The position numbers and the translations under genes are program-made. Under the pieces are notes generated by a model. It searched no databases, had not been told where the DNA came from, and saw only the letters and a list, made by a program, of their open reading frames with translations. A DNA stretch of 64,000 nt from Plantibacter sp. PA-3-X8 (GTDB lineage Bacteria; Actinomycetota; Actinomycetes; Actinomycetales; Microbacteriaceae), in contig NZ_CP033107.1 of NCBI RefSeq assembly GCF_003856975.1, positions 1,364,001-1,428,000 on the forward strand. Reading direction: 5' to 3'. This document shows, piece after piece, positions 1 to 9,747 of this stretch. Numbering within the stretch: the first letter of the stretch is position 1; every line of letters begins with the position of its first letter.

Positions 1-86
1 TTGGGGAAGTCCTCGAAGCGGGTCCACTGGTTGTAGGCGACGGAGACGGGAACGTCGACGTCGATGGTTTCGATGACCTGGGTCAT
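1..86 (-). CDS. SRPBCC-superfamily protein, N-terminal fragment (cut by window edge)
   Basis: Only the first 28 codons are visible; the gene runs off the left edge. The opening MTQVIETIDVDVPVSVAYNQ, followed by a WT-x-FEDFP stretch, is typical of stand-alone actinobacterial SRPBCC (START/Bet v 1-like, 'cyclase/dehydrase') proteins, which fold around a hydrophobic ligand pocket. Two in-frame ATGs exist, at 95 and 86. The inner one is preferred because the AGAGAGG ribosome-binding site ends at 96, giving 9 nt to 86 and none to 95. Ligand and role are unknown. It lies on the same strand as kdpE, 154 bp downstream of it. Confidence 0.75.
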   Translation of the reverse strand, partial: MTQVIETIDVDVPVSVAYNQWTRFEDFP

Positions 87-127
87 GGGCGCCATCCTCT
101 CTGGTTCTGCGGTACCTGCATGGGTCT

Positions 128-146
128 CGTCCGGAAAGCCCGGACG
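128..146. terminator. Short hairpin downstream of kdpE
   Basis: A perfect 7-bp inverted repeat, CGTCCGG and CCGGACG around a 5-nt loop, sits about 100 bp past the kdpE stop in a 154-bp gap. There is no following T-run, so it could be a weak terminator or mRNA 3' end structure. Nothing else is recognisable in this gap. Confidence 0.25.
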
Positions 147-240
147 CGACTGCGACGGTACGCGTGCAAGCTGCGATTCCGGGGGCATGGCCTCGGGCGC
201 TGCAACCTGTTACCCTGCCCGACTCGACGCGAGCGCTCGC

Positions 241-927
241 TCAGAGCTGGAAGCGGTACCCCATGCCGGCCTCGGTGAGCAGGTGGCGAGGGGTGGCGGG
301 CTCCGGCTCGAGCTTCTTCCGCAGCTGCGCGATGTAGAGGCGCAGGTAGCCGGTGTCGGTCACGTGCGTCGGACCCCAGATCTCCGTGAGCAGCATCTGT
401 CGGGTCACGAGCTTGCCGGCGTTCCGGATGAGCAGCTCGAGCACCTGCCATTCCGTCGGCGTCAGACGGACGGTGGCCGGGGACGCACCAGGGGTCTGCT
501 TGGTGACCTGCTTCGCGGCGAGATCGACCACGATGTCGCCGAACCGCACGGTGGGTTCGGCCTCGGCGCCGGGGACCCGCCGGGTGAGCGCGCGGATCCT
601 CGCGAGCAGTTCGTCAATGGCGAACGGCTTCGTCACGTAGTCGTCGGCTCCGGCGTCGAGCGCCTCGACCTTGTCCGTCGATCCGGCACGACCGGACACC
701 ACGAGGATGGGCGCGTCGGTCCAGCCGCGGAGGCCCTCGATCACCTGCCGCCCGTCGAGCCCCGGCATGCCGAGGTCGAGCAGGTACAGGTCGGGGCGGT
801 GCGTCGTCGCGGCGTTGAGCGCAGCGGTGCCGTCTTCGGCCGTGATGATCTCGTAGCCCCGGGCGGTGAGGGTGATGCGCAGGGCCCGGAGGATCTGCGG
901 GTCGTCGTCGGCGATCAGGATCTTCAT
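241..927 (-). CDS. kdpE: KdpE, response regulator of the Kdp potassium system
   Basis: This is a 228-aa OmpR/PhoB-class response regulator. The receiver domain (about 1-118) has the acidic pocket near DDD at 7-9, phospho-acceptor D51 in LLDLGMPG, and the switch lysine K100 in YVTKPF. The C-terminal winged helix (about 130-228) shows LTPTEWQVLELL and a GYRF ending. In the family it is phosphorylated by KdpD and activates kdpFABC when potassium is scarce. Its ATG overlaps the kdpD stop by 4 nt (ATGA), so the two are translationally coupled. Assignment is secure from sequence plus position at the end of the kdp operon. Confidence 0.97.
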   Translation of the reverse strand: MKILIADDDPQILRALRITLTARGYEIITAEDGTAALNAATTHRPDLYLLDLGMPGLDGRQVIEGLRGWTDAPILVVSGRAGSTDKVEALDAGADDYVTKPFAIDELLARIRALTRRVPGAEAEPTVRFGDIVVDLAAKQVTKQTPGASPATVRLTPTEWQVLELLIRNAGKLVTRQMLLTEIWGPTHVTDTGYLRLYIAQLRKKLEPEPATPRHLLTEAGMGYRFQL

Positions 928-3419
928 CGAGCGGTCCCCTCCTGATCACGTGCCGCCGGCAGTGACACCACCATGGTGAGGCCCCCACCCGGCGTGTCCT
1001 CCGGTTCGAGTGTGCCACCCATCCCCTCGACGAAGCCCTTCGACAGCGCGAGTCCCAGGCCGAGACCGGTGAGGTTGTCGGTGTCGCCGAGCCGCTGGAA
1101 GGGGACGAACACGTCCTCCCGCCGGTCGGGCGCGATCCCCGGACCGTGGTCGACGATGCGGATCTCGACGGCGTCGCGGAACCAGCTCGTCGCGATCCGG
1201 ACCGGGGTGTCGTCTGGGCTGAAGCGCTGCGCGTTCGTCAGGAGGTTCACGATGACGCGTTGCAGCAGGCCGGCGTCCGCGAGGACGGGTGGAAGATCGG
1301 GCGCGAGGTCGAGCTCGGCGTCGTGCGGCCCGATGCCGAGCTCGTCGAAGGCCGGCAGGATCGCGTCCTCGACGTCGATCGGCGCGACGGTCACGGCGAG
1401 GACACCGGCCTGGAGGCGACTCACGTCGAGCAGGTTCGTGACGAGGGCCGCGAGCGTGCGCAGACTGTCGTCCGCGGTCTCGAGGAGGTCGTGGCGGTCC
1501 GCCGTGGTGAGTTCGACGTCGGTCGCGCGCAGGCCGGTGACGGCGGCGGTCGCGGCGGCGAGGGGGCGCCGGAGGTCGTGACTGACCGCCGAGAGCAGCG
1601 CGCTCCGCACCCGGTCTGTGGCAGCCAGCGGGCCGACCTCCCGGGCGGTGGCGCGCAGATCGGTGTGCTCGAGCGAGGCGTCGAGCTGCGCTGCGATGAC
1701 GGCGAGCAGGCGGCGGTCGGACGCGGCGAGCACCCCGCCGTGCAGTTCGAGTACCGCGCGGGTGCCGATCGGGATGCTCGTGAAGTCGCCGCCGCGGGTC
1801 GGTTCGCCGTCGACCGCGAGGACCTGCTCACCCGCGACGAGGCGCACCCCGGCGAGCGAGAAGGACTCGCGGGTCCGGCTGACGAGCGCCTGCAGGGCGC
1901 CCTCGCCGCGGAGCACGCTGCCCGCGACCGTCGCGAGCAGCTCGGACTCCGCGGCCGCGCGCCTCGCCGTGCGAGCCCGTCGCGCCGAGAGGTCGACGAC
2001 CCCGCTCACGATCACGGCGATGACGACGTACAGCACGAGCGCCACGAGGTGCGCCGGATCGTCGATCGTCACGGTGTAGAGCGGTTGGACGAAGACGAAG
2101 TCGAGCGTGACGCCCGACAGGACGGCAGCGAAGACCGCCGGCCAGAACCCGCCCACGAGCGCGACGAGCACGACGAGCAGCTGGTACGACAGCACCTCGC
2201 TCGTGATCGACTCCTCCGTGCGGGCAAGGTGGAGGAGCCAGGTGACGAGCGGCCCGCCGATGAGCGCGAGCGCGAAGCCCGCGATGTGGCGCCGTGCGCT
2301 CAGGGCGCCGCCGAGCTTCGGCAGCCGGAACCGCCCGCCCGCCGCTTCGTGGTTGACGATGTGGACGTCGATGTTGCCCGACTCGCGGATGACCGTGTTG
2401 CCGATGCCGGGACCGGTGACCGCGGCGGACAGGCGACTGCGCCGGCTGACACCGATGACGAGCTGCGTCGCGTTCGCCGCCTTCGCGAAGTCCACGAGCG
2501 CACGCGGCACGTCGTCGCCGACGACCTGGTGGAAGGTGCCGCCGAGGGTGTCGACGAGCGCTCGCTGCTGCGCGAGTGCACCGGGGTTCGCGGACCGGAG
2601 GCCGTCCTGCGTCGTCACGTGCACCGCGATGAGCTCGCCACCGGAGGAACGGGCGGCGATCCGGGCGCCGCGTCGGAGCAGGGTCTCGCCCTCCGGACCG
2701 CCGGTGAGGGCCACGACGACCCGCTCACGCGCCTCCCAGGTGCTGTCGATGCCGTGCTCGGCGCGGTAGTCGCGCAGGGCGGAGTCGACCTCGTCCGCCA
2801 GCCACAGCAGCGCCAACTCGCGCAGTGCCGTGAGATTGCCGAGGCGGAAGTAGTTGGACAGTGCGGCGTCGATCCGCTCGGCCGGGTAGACCCGGCCGCC
2901 GGCGAGCCGGTCGCGGAGGGCCTGTGGAGCGAGGTCGATGAGTTCGATCTGGTCGGCCGCCCGCAGCACGGCGTCGGGGATCGTCTCCCGCTGCGGCGCC
3001 CCGGTGATCTGCCGGACGACGTCGTTCAGCGACTCGATGTGCTGGATGTTCACCGTCGAGAGCACGGAGACGCCGGCGGCGAGCAGGGCCTCGACGTCCT
3101 GCCAGCGCTTCTCGTTCGTGGAGCCGGGGGCGTTCGTGTGGGCCAGTTCATCGACGAGCGCGAGTCCGGGGTGGCGTGCGAGGACGGCCTCGAGGTCCAT
3201 CTCGTCGAGCGTCACGCCCCGGTGCTCGACGCCCCGACGCGGCAGCGTCTCGAGCCCCTCCGTCAGGGCAGCGGTCGCGGCCCGACCGTGGGTCTCGACG
3301 ACCGCGACGACCACGTCGACGCCCTCCCCGGCGAGGCGGTGCCCCTCCTCGAGCATGGCGTAGGTCTTGCCGACCCCGGGGGCCGCGCCGAGGAGCACCC
3401 GGAGTCGTCCGCGCTGCAT
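924..3419 (-). CDS. kdpD: KdpD, potassium/turgor sensor histidine kinase
   Basis: The product is 831 aa from the chosen ATG (MQRGRLRVLLGAAPGVGKT). It has the N-terminal KdpD ATP-binding domain with Walker A GAAPGVGKT (11-19) and VDELAHTNAPGS (89-100), a universal-stress-like domain (about 230-360), four membrane segments (about 379-475), a GAF-like stretch, a HisKA box with H614 in AVSHDLRRP, and an HATPase domain with the N box LLTNAQRFSP. It phosphorylates KdpE. An in-frame extension to 3557 exists, but it overlaps kdpC and reads as low-complexity sequence. The 3419 start has AGGAG 11 nt upstream and gives the usual family N-terminus. The leader carries a degenerate duplicate of its own start (see 3454-3496). 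Confidence 0.96.
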   Translation of the reverse strand: MQRGRLRVLLGAAPGVGKTYAMLEEGHRLAGEGVDVVVAVVETHGRAATAALTEGLETLPRRGVEHRGVTLDEMDLEAVLARHPGLALVDELAHTNAPGSTNEKRWQDVEALLAAGVSVLSTVNIQHIESLNDVVRQITGAPQRETIPDAVLRAADQIELIDLAPQALRDRLAGGRVYPAERIDAALSNYFRLGNLTALRELALLWLADEVDSALRDYRAEHGIDSTWEARERVVVALTGGPEGETLLRRGARIAARSSGGELIAVHVTTQDGLRSANPGALAQQRALVDTLGGTFHQVVGDDVPRALVDFAKAANATQLVIGVSRRSRLSAAVTGPGIGNTVIRESGNIDVHIVNHEAAGGRFRLPKLGGALSARRHIAGFALALIGGPLVTWLLHLARTEESITSEVLSYQLLVVLVALVGGFWPAVFAAVLSGVTLDFVFVQPLYTVTIDDPAHLVALVLYVVIAVIVSGVVDLSARRARTARRAAAESELLATVAGSVLRGEGALQALVSRTRESFSLAGVRLVAGEQVLAVDGEPTRGGDFTSIPIGTRAVLELHGGVLAASDRRLLAVIAAQLDASLEHTDLRATAREVGPLAATDRVRSALLSAVSHDLRRPLAAATAAVTGLRATDVELTTADRHDLLETADDSLRTLAALVTNLLDVSRLQAGVLAVTVAPIDVEDAILPAFDELGIGPHDAELDLAPDLPPVLADAGLLQRVIVNLLTNAQRFSPDDTPVRIATSWFRDAVEIRIVDHGPGIAPDRREDVFVPFQRLGDTDNLTGLGLGLALSKGFVEGMGGTLEPEDTPGGGLTMVVSLPAARDQEGTAR

Positions 3420-3453
3420 GGTGTTCAGTTCTCCTGGAGCATCGCGCTCCGCC

Positions 3454-3496
3454 TGCCGACCCCGGGGGCCGCGCTGTGTCGTCCGCGCTGCATGGT
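3454..3496. repeat. Degenerate tandem copy of the kdpD start region
   Basis: Positions 3454-3473 repeat 3368-3387 exactly (20 bp), and 3479-3496 repeat 3405-3422 exactly (18 bp). The second copy has 5 filler bases where the first has 17. The duplicate therefore carries a second ATG (complement of 3491-3493), two bases after the kdpC stop, followed by the same MQRGR codons but then frameshifted. It looks like a roughly 86-bp tandem duplication with decay that moved the working kdpD start away from kdpC. Confidence 0.85.
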
Positions 3497-4104
3497 TATC
3501 CGTCCAGTCCTGCCACGGCGAGGTTGAGCTGCAGGACGTTGACCGTGGACTCCCCAAGGTAGCCGAGGTCGGGGCCCTGCGTCAGGCGCTCGACGAGGGC
3601 ACGGACCTCGTCCTCGTCGAGGCCGCGCTCGGCGGCGACACGGGGCACCTGCAGCAGTGCGTAGGCCGGGCTGATGTGCGGGTCGAGGCCGGACGCGGAA
3701 GCCGTCAGCGCGTCGGCGGGGATGCTCGACGGATCGACGTCCTCGAAGGCGGCGATGGCCGCGCGGCGCTCCTCGATCGAGGCGACGAGGTCGGTGTTCT
3801 CCGGCCCGAGGTTGCTGCCGCTCGACGCGCCACCGTCGTAGCCGTCGCCGGCCGCCGACGGACGCGACTGGAACCACTGCGGCAGCGGCTTGCCGTCGGC
3901 GTCGGTGAACGACTGCCCGATGAGCGCTGAGCCGACCGTCGTGCCACCCTCGGTGACGGCGGATCCGTTCGCCTGCCAGGACATCGTCGCCTGCCCGATG
4001 CCGGTGACGATGAGGGGGTAGCCGACGCCGAGGACGACGGTGAGGGCGAGCATGGCCCTGATGGCGACCCAGTACTGGGCGATGCCGCTGCGGGATGCAC
4101 TCAT
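3496..4104 (-). CDS. kdpC: KdpC, potassium-transporting ATPase subunit C
   Basis: This 202-aa protein is the accessory subunit that stabilises the KdpFABC complex and helps ATP binding. One N-terminal membrane helix (about 16-38) is followed by an extracytoplasmic domain. Family signatures visible are QWFQSRPSAAGDGYDGGASSGSNLGP and, near the end, ASGLDPHISPAYALLQVPRVA and STVNVLQLNLAV. The gap to kdpB is 92 bp and holds a duplicated kdpB 3' end. The TAA stop lies at the edge of the duplicated kdpD start segment. Confidence 0.96.
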   Translation of the reverse strand: MSASRSGIAQYWVAIRAMLALTVVLGVGYPLIVTGIGQATMSWQANGSAVTEGGTTVGSALIGQSFTDADGKPLPQWFQSRPSAAGDGYDGGASSGSNLGPENTDLVASIEERRAAIAAFEDVDPSSIPADALTASASGLDPHISPAYALLQVPRVAAERGLDEDEVRALVERLTQGPDLGYLGESTVNVLQLNLAVAGLDG

Positions 4105-4138
4105 GATGTTCTGTCTGCTTTCGTGTGCTGGGTGAGGT

Positions 4139-4183
4139 TCAGAAGCCGGGGATGAGGGTGACGACGAGGTCGATCAGCTTGAT
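4139..4183. repeat. Exact 45-bp duplicate of the kdpB 3' end
   Basis: These 45 bp are identical to 4197-4241, which encode the last 14 residues of KdpB (ending VTLIPGF) and its TGA stop. The period is 58 bp: the 45-bp copy plus a 13-bp segment. The copy lies downstream of the real stop, in the kdpB-kdpC gap, so it is not translated as part of KdpB. Perfect identity suggests a recent event or gene conversion. Confidence 0.95.
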
Positions 4184-4196
4184 CTGGGTCGTCGGC

Positions 4197-6362
<2,166 letters not shown>

Positions 6363-6364
6363 GG

Positions 6365-8038
6365 TTATGACAGCCCTTCCGCCAGGGGACCCAGCGCGAG
6401 TACGGGGAAGTAGGTGAGTGCGGTGATGATCACGGCGACACCGGTGAGGAGGCCGACGAACTGCGGCCGGTTGGTCGGGAGCGTTCCGGTTGTCGACGGC
6501 ACCCGGTCCTGTGCGGCCAGCGAACCGGCGAGCGCGAGGACGAGCACGATCGGGACGAAGCGACCGAGGAGCATCGCGACACCGAGCGCCGTGTTGAACC
6601 ACGGGGTGTTCGCCGTGAGACCGGCGAACGCGGAACCGTTGTTGTTCGACGCAGAGGTGAAGGCGTAGAGGACCTCGGAGAGGCCGTGGAGGCCCGGGTT
6701 CCAGATCGACGTCGTCTCCACATCCGAGCGGACGCCGGGGATGGCGAAGCTCAGAGCGGTGCCGGCGAGCACGAGGGTCGGCGTCACGAGGATGTACAGG
6801 CTCGCGAGCTTGATCTCCCGTGGGCCGATCTTCTTGCCGAGGTACTCCGGCGTCCGGCCGACGAGCAGCCCACCGATGAACACGGCGATGACGGCGAGCA
6901 CGAGCATGCCGTACAGGCCTGAACCGACGCCGCCGGGGGCGATCTCGCCGAGCATCATGTTGATCATCGGCATCATGCCGCCGAGTGCCGTGTAGGAGTC
7001 GTGCATCGAGTTGACGGCACCCGTCGAGGTCAGCGTCGAGGTCGAGCCGAACAGCGTCGAGGCGAAGACGCCGAAACGCTGCTCCTTGCCCTCCATCGCA
7101 CCGCCGGCCGCCATCGGTGCCGCTCCGAGGCCGCGGGCTTCGAGCGCCGTGAGGATCGAGAACGAGGCGAGGAAGATGACGCCCATGACCGCGAGGATCG
7201 TGTAGCCCTGCTTGTGGTCGCCGACCATGCGGCCGAAGGTGCGCGGCAGGGAGAACGGGATCGCGAGCATGAGGATGTTCTGGACGAGGCTCGTCCAGGC
7301 GGTCGGGTTCTCGAAGGGGTGCGCGGAGTTCGCGTTGAAGAACCCGCCGCCGTTCGTGCCGAGGAGCTTGATGGCCTCCTGCGAGGCGACCGGTCCGCCG
7401 GGGATGGTCTGCGTCGCGCCCGTGATGGTCGTGACGTCGGTGAAGCCGTTGAGGTTCTGGATGGTCCCGCCCGCGATGAGCACGACCGCCATGACGACCG
7501 AGAGCGGCAGCAGCACGCGGAGGGTGCCGCGGGTGAGGTCGACCCAGAAGTTGCCGATGGTGCCGCTGCGGCGACTCGCGAAGCCTCGGACGAGGGCGAT
7601 GGCCACGGCGATGCCGACGGCGGCGGAGACGAAGTTCTGCACCGCGAGGCCCGTGAGCTGCACGGTGTAGCCCATCGTGACCTCGGGGGAGTACGACTGC
7701 CAGTTGGTGTTCGTGACGAAGGACACGGCCGTGTTGAACGACAGGCCCTCGGGGACGGCGGGGAGGCCGAGTGCGAAGGGCAGGACGGCCTGTGCACGCT
7801 GGAGGGCGTAGACGAGGAGGACGCCGACGAGCGAGAAGGCGAGCACCCCGCGGAGGTAGGCCTGCCAGGTCTGCTCGGAGCGGGCGTCGACACCGATCAC
7901 GCGGTAGAAGCCGCGCTCGACGGCGAAGTCCTTGCTCGAGGTGTACACCCGGGCGAGGTACTCACCGAGCGGACGGTAGAGCAGCACGAGGACCAGGACG
8001 AGGGTCGAGACCTGGAGGATCGCGAAGAGGGTCTGCAT
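6365..8038 (-). CDS. kdpA: KdpA, potassium channel-like subunit
   Basis: This 557-aa integral membrane protein forms the potassium-binding pore of KdpFABC. It has about ten hydrophobic helices and the family stretches [41 protein letters not shown] and [12 protein letters not shown] (selectivity-filter regions). Start ATG 8038 is chosen because GAGAGG lies 5 nt upstream and the product begins at the usual MQTLFAILQ. The A of the ATG is also the last base of the kdpF stop (TGATG), so kdpF and kdpA are tightly coupled. Confidence 0.97.
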   Translation of the reverse strand: MQTLFAILQVSTLVLVLVLLYRPLGEYLARVYTSSKDFAVERGFYRVIGVDARSEQTWQAYLRGVLAFSLVGVLLVYALQRAQAVLPFALGLPAVPEGLSFNTAVSFVTNTNWQSYSPEVTMGYTVQLTGLAVQNFVSAAVGIAVAIALVRGFASRRSGTIGNFWVDLTRGTLRVLLPLSVVMAVVLIAGGTIQNLNGFTDVTTITGATQTIPGGPVASQEAIKLLGTNGGGFFNANSAHPFENPTAWTSLVQNILMLAIPFSLPRTFGRMVGDHKQGYTILAVMGVIFLASFSILTALEARGLGAAPMAAGGAMEGKEQRFGVFASTLFGSTSTLTSTGAVNSMHDSYTALGGMMPMINMMLGEIAPGGVGSGLYGMLVLAVIAVFIGGLLVGRTPEYLGKKIGPREIKLASLYILVTPTLVLAGTALSFAIPGVRSDVETTSIWNPGLHGLSEVLYAFTSASNNNGSAFAGLTANTPWFNTALGVAMLLGRFVPIVLVLALAGSLAAQDRVPSTTGTLPTNRPQFVGLLTGVAVIITALTYFPVLALGPLAEGLS

Positions 8039-8127
8039 CAGAACCTCTCGGGTTTCACGAGCGCGTACACGAGGTACACGACGGCGGCGACGGCCAGGAC
8101 GGCGGCGAGGAGTTCGAAGACGATCAC
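8038..8127 (-). CDS. kdpF: KdpF, small stabilising subunit of the Kdp ATPase
   Basis: This is a 29-residue single-helix peptide starting at GTG 8127. A hydrophobic helix ([20 protein letters not shown]) is followed by the hallmark C-terminal KPERF before TGA. KdpF is known to sit at the KdpA-KdpB interface and stabilise the complex. The stop shares one base with the kdpA start, and its GTG overlaps the stop of a still smaller upstream ORF by 4 nt (GTGA). It is easily missed because of its length. Confidence 0.93.
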   Translation of the reverse strand: MIVFELLAAVLAVAAVVYLVYALVKPERF

Positions 8128-8207
8128 AGTCTCTCCACTCCCCGGGCGACGAGGCCGACCAGAGCGAACACGGCGATGACGCCGAGCACGTAGACGAGGT
8201 CGAGCAA
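8124..8207 (-). CDS. 27-aa membrane peptide ORF heading the kdp operon
   Basis: A TTG at 8207, with TGGAG and a 5-nt spacer upstream, opens a 27-codon frame. It encodes an acidic first turn (LLDLVYV), one hydrophobic helix and an amphipathic tail ending ARGVERL. Its TGA overlaps the kdpF GTG (GTGA). Size, a single helix with a charged C-terminal end, and coupling all resemble KdpF itself, so it is a candidate further micro-subunit or assembly factor. I recall similar short unannotated frames ahead of kdpF in related actinobacteria but cannot verify this. No known function is claimed. Confidence 0.6.
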   Translation of the reverse strand: MLDLVYVLGVIAVFALVGLVARGVERL

Positions 8208-8336
8208 GAGGACTCCAGTGGGTGCGTGGTGCGGGTGCGTGGTGCTGTGTCCCGTTCGGGACAGCTCAGAGCCAACACCCGTCAGCGACCTCCGACGGCG
8301 GTCCTCACGGTTTCCATACGCCTTCCGCGTGGATCC
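8208..8336 (-). promoter_or_regulatory. kdp operon leader/promoter region
   Basis: This 129-bp gap upstream of the kdp operon contains two exact tandem copies of a 13-mer, GGGTGCGTGGTGC (8220-8232 and 8233-8245). It also holds a perfect 16-bp palindrome, TGTCCCGTTCGGGACA (8248-8263). A KdpE operator is expected here from known biology, but no consensus site could be assigned with certainty. The palindrome could alternatively be the terminator hairpin of the upstream phosphotriesterase-family gene. Confidence 0.45.
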
Positions 8337-9275
8337 TCACGACCTCCCTACGGTGCGTGGTGCGCGGGGCTCGAACGCCCACGCGCGGGCGGGGTTGTCG
8401 CGGGTGATCGTCGACACCGCTTCCGCGCCGAGGGCCTGCGCCAACTGCGGTGCGACGGTCGTCAGGAGCGCCGCCGGACCGTACTCCTCCGGCCGAACGC
8501 GGGAGGCGGACGTGGTCGTGTCGGCGCCGAGGAGCAGCGCGGGCAGGTGTCCGTCGTCGATGAGGATCTCGAGGACCCGCGCCAGTCGAGCGGGGTCCAT
8601 CGGATGAGCCGGCGATGGCGTGTCGAGGCACACCCACGCGCCGGAGCGAGCCGCCTCGAGGATCTGCTCGAGGTGAGGGTTCCGGCCGAGATGCCCGAGG
8701 ACGATGGACCTCGGGTCCACCCCGTCGGCGTCCAGCGCCGCCAGGACGAGCTCGGCCGCCGCTCCCTGCTCGAGGTGCACCGCGATCGGCGCTCCGGTGG
8801 CGTGATGCGCCACTGCAGCGGCCCGCAACGCGTCCCGCTCGTCCTCGGCGAGGCGATCGGGGCCGACACCGATCTTGATCAGTCCGCACCGGTGGCGGTC
8901 GACGTCGTCGATGAACGCCGCTGCGAGCTCGTCGGCCGAGCGCGTGGGTTCCGCAGCGCCGTCGGGGTAGACGCGTCGCAGATGTCGTCCGGTCGCTGCC
9001 ACGACGTGGACCCCCCTCGACGCACTGATCCGCCGGAGCGCCGGGAGGCCGCGTCCGAGACCCCGAGGCGTCCACTGGACGACGGTCCTGCCGCCCAGCG
9101 CTGCGAAGCGCGCGACCGCGGTCGTGGCGTCAGGCTCGTCGACCAGGTCGTCACCGGCCAGGACCGGTGTCCGGAGGAAGAGGTGGTCGTGGGAGTCGAC
9201 CACGCCCGCCGTGGCCGGGTCGATGTCGCCGAGCACCGTGCGGATCACCCGGGTCTCGAGCCGCACCCGGGTCAC
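8337..9275 (-). CDS. Phosphotriesterase-family metal-dependent hydrolase
   Basis: This 312-aa amidohydrolase-type TIM barrel carries the full phosphotriesterase-family metal set: H29-x-H31 in VVDSHDHLF, the bridging lysine K134 in GLIKIGVG, H167 in AVHLEQG, H195 in VLGHLGRN and D252 in LLGADTT. Members hydrolyse lactones, phosphotriesters or related esters; the substrate here cannot be told. The start is GTG 9275, which overlaps the stop of the upstream carboxymuconolactone-decarboxylase gene by 4 nt (GTGA), so the two form an operon. The upstream open extension is arginine-rich shadow of that neighbour. Confidence 0.88.
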   Translation of the reverse strand: MTRVRLETRVIRTVLGDIDPATAGVVDSHDHLFLRTPVLAGDDLVDEPDATTAVARFAALGGRTVVQWTPRGLGRGLPALRRISASRGVHVVAATGRHLRRVYPDGAAEPTRSADELAAAFIDDVDRHRCGLIKIGVGPDRLAEDERDALRAAAVAHHATGAPIAVHLEQGAAAELVLAALDADGVDPRSIVLGHLGRNPHLEQILEAARSGAWVCLDTPSPAHPMDPARLARVLEILIDDGHLPALLLGADTTTSASRVRPEEYGPAALLTTVAPQLAQALGAEAVSTITRDNPARAWAFEPRAPRTVGRS

Positions 9276-9694
9276 CGGGCGTCGTCGTCGCGGTCGGTCG
9301 CCGGTGGCTCGGTCGCCGCCTCGGGGAGGAGCCGCAGGGCCGCCATCACCCGGGGCAGCCCGACATACGGCACGAGGTGGACGAGCGCCTCGGCGAGCTC
9401 GGTCCGGGTCATCCCGATCCGGAGCGACGTCGTGAGGTGACCGCTGAGTTGTGGGTCGACGCCGCCGAGCGCCGTCAGCGCACCGATGATGAGCAGTTGT
9501 CGGTCGCGCGGCGTCAGGCCGTCGCGTTGGTAGGTCCCACCGAACACGGCGCCGACGATCCACTCGTCGAAGCCCGGCGCCGCCGCATCGACCGTCGCGC
9601 GCCAAGCCGCGGTCGTCGTCTCGTCCTGCAGCTCCGCCAGTCGTTCGCGGCCGGCCGCCACATCGAACACCTCGTGCATCGTCGCTCCCTGCAT
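9272..9694 (-). CDS. Carboxymuconolactone decarboxylase-family protein
   Basis: This 140-aa all-helical protein resembles gamma-carboxymuconolactone decarboxylases: DEWIVGAVFGGTYQRDGLTPRDRQLLIIGALTALGG, then GHLTTSLRIGMTRTELAEALVHLVPYVGLPRVMAAL. It lacks the CxxC of the AhpD peroxidase branch. Two in-frame ATGs (9694 and 9679) each have their own AGGGAG site 5 nt upstream, because the start region is tandemly duplicated; 9694 is listed, and 9679 would give 135 aa. It is coupled to the lactonase-like gene downstream, suggesting successive steps on a lactone or dicarboxylate. It is divergent from a CGNR regulator with a shared palindrome. Confidence 0.82.
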   Translation of the reverse strand: MQGATMHEVFDVAAGRERLAELQDETTTAAWRATVDAAAPGFDEWIVGAVFGGTYQRDGLTPRDRQLLIIGALTALGGVDPQLSGHLTTSLRIGMTRTELAEALVHLVPYVGLPRVMAALRLLPEAATEPPATDRDDDAR

Positions 9695-9705
9695 CGTCGC
9701 TCCCT
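9676..9705. repeat. Perfect tandem duplication of a ribosome-binding site plus start codon
   Basis: Two exact, adjacent copies of the 15-mer GCATCGTCGCTCCCT (9676-9690 and 9691-9705) read on the minus strand as AGGGAGCGACGATGC, that is, a Shine-Dalgarno site, spacer and ATG. Fifteen bases keep the reading frame, so both starts feed the same protein. Confidence 0.95.
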
Positions 9706-9718
9706 CGTTCACCCCTGT

Positions 9719-9739
9719 TGTAACGGTTGACACGTTACA
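9719..9739. promoter_or_regulatory. Palindromic operator between CMD/PTE operon and CGNR gene
   Basis: This is a perfect inverted repeat, TGTAACG-N7-CGTTACA, in the 53-bp divergent gap. The spacer with the left arm contains TTGACA-like bases, so the site probably overlaps the promoter of one or both genes. It is most simply the binding site of the adjacent CGNR-type regulator, which is an inference from position. Confidence 0.7.
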
Positions 9740-9747
9740 CTCGAACC

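Noticed and set aside
3420..3557. Longer KdpD start at 3557
   Set aside because: It would overlap kdpC by 62 bp with non-KdpD-like residues. The inner ATG with AGGAG gives the conserved N-terminus.
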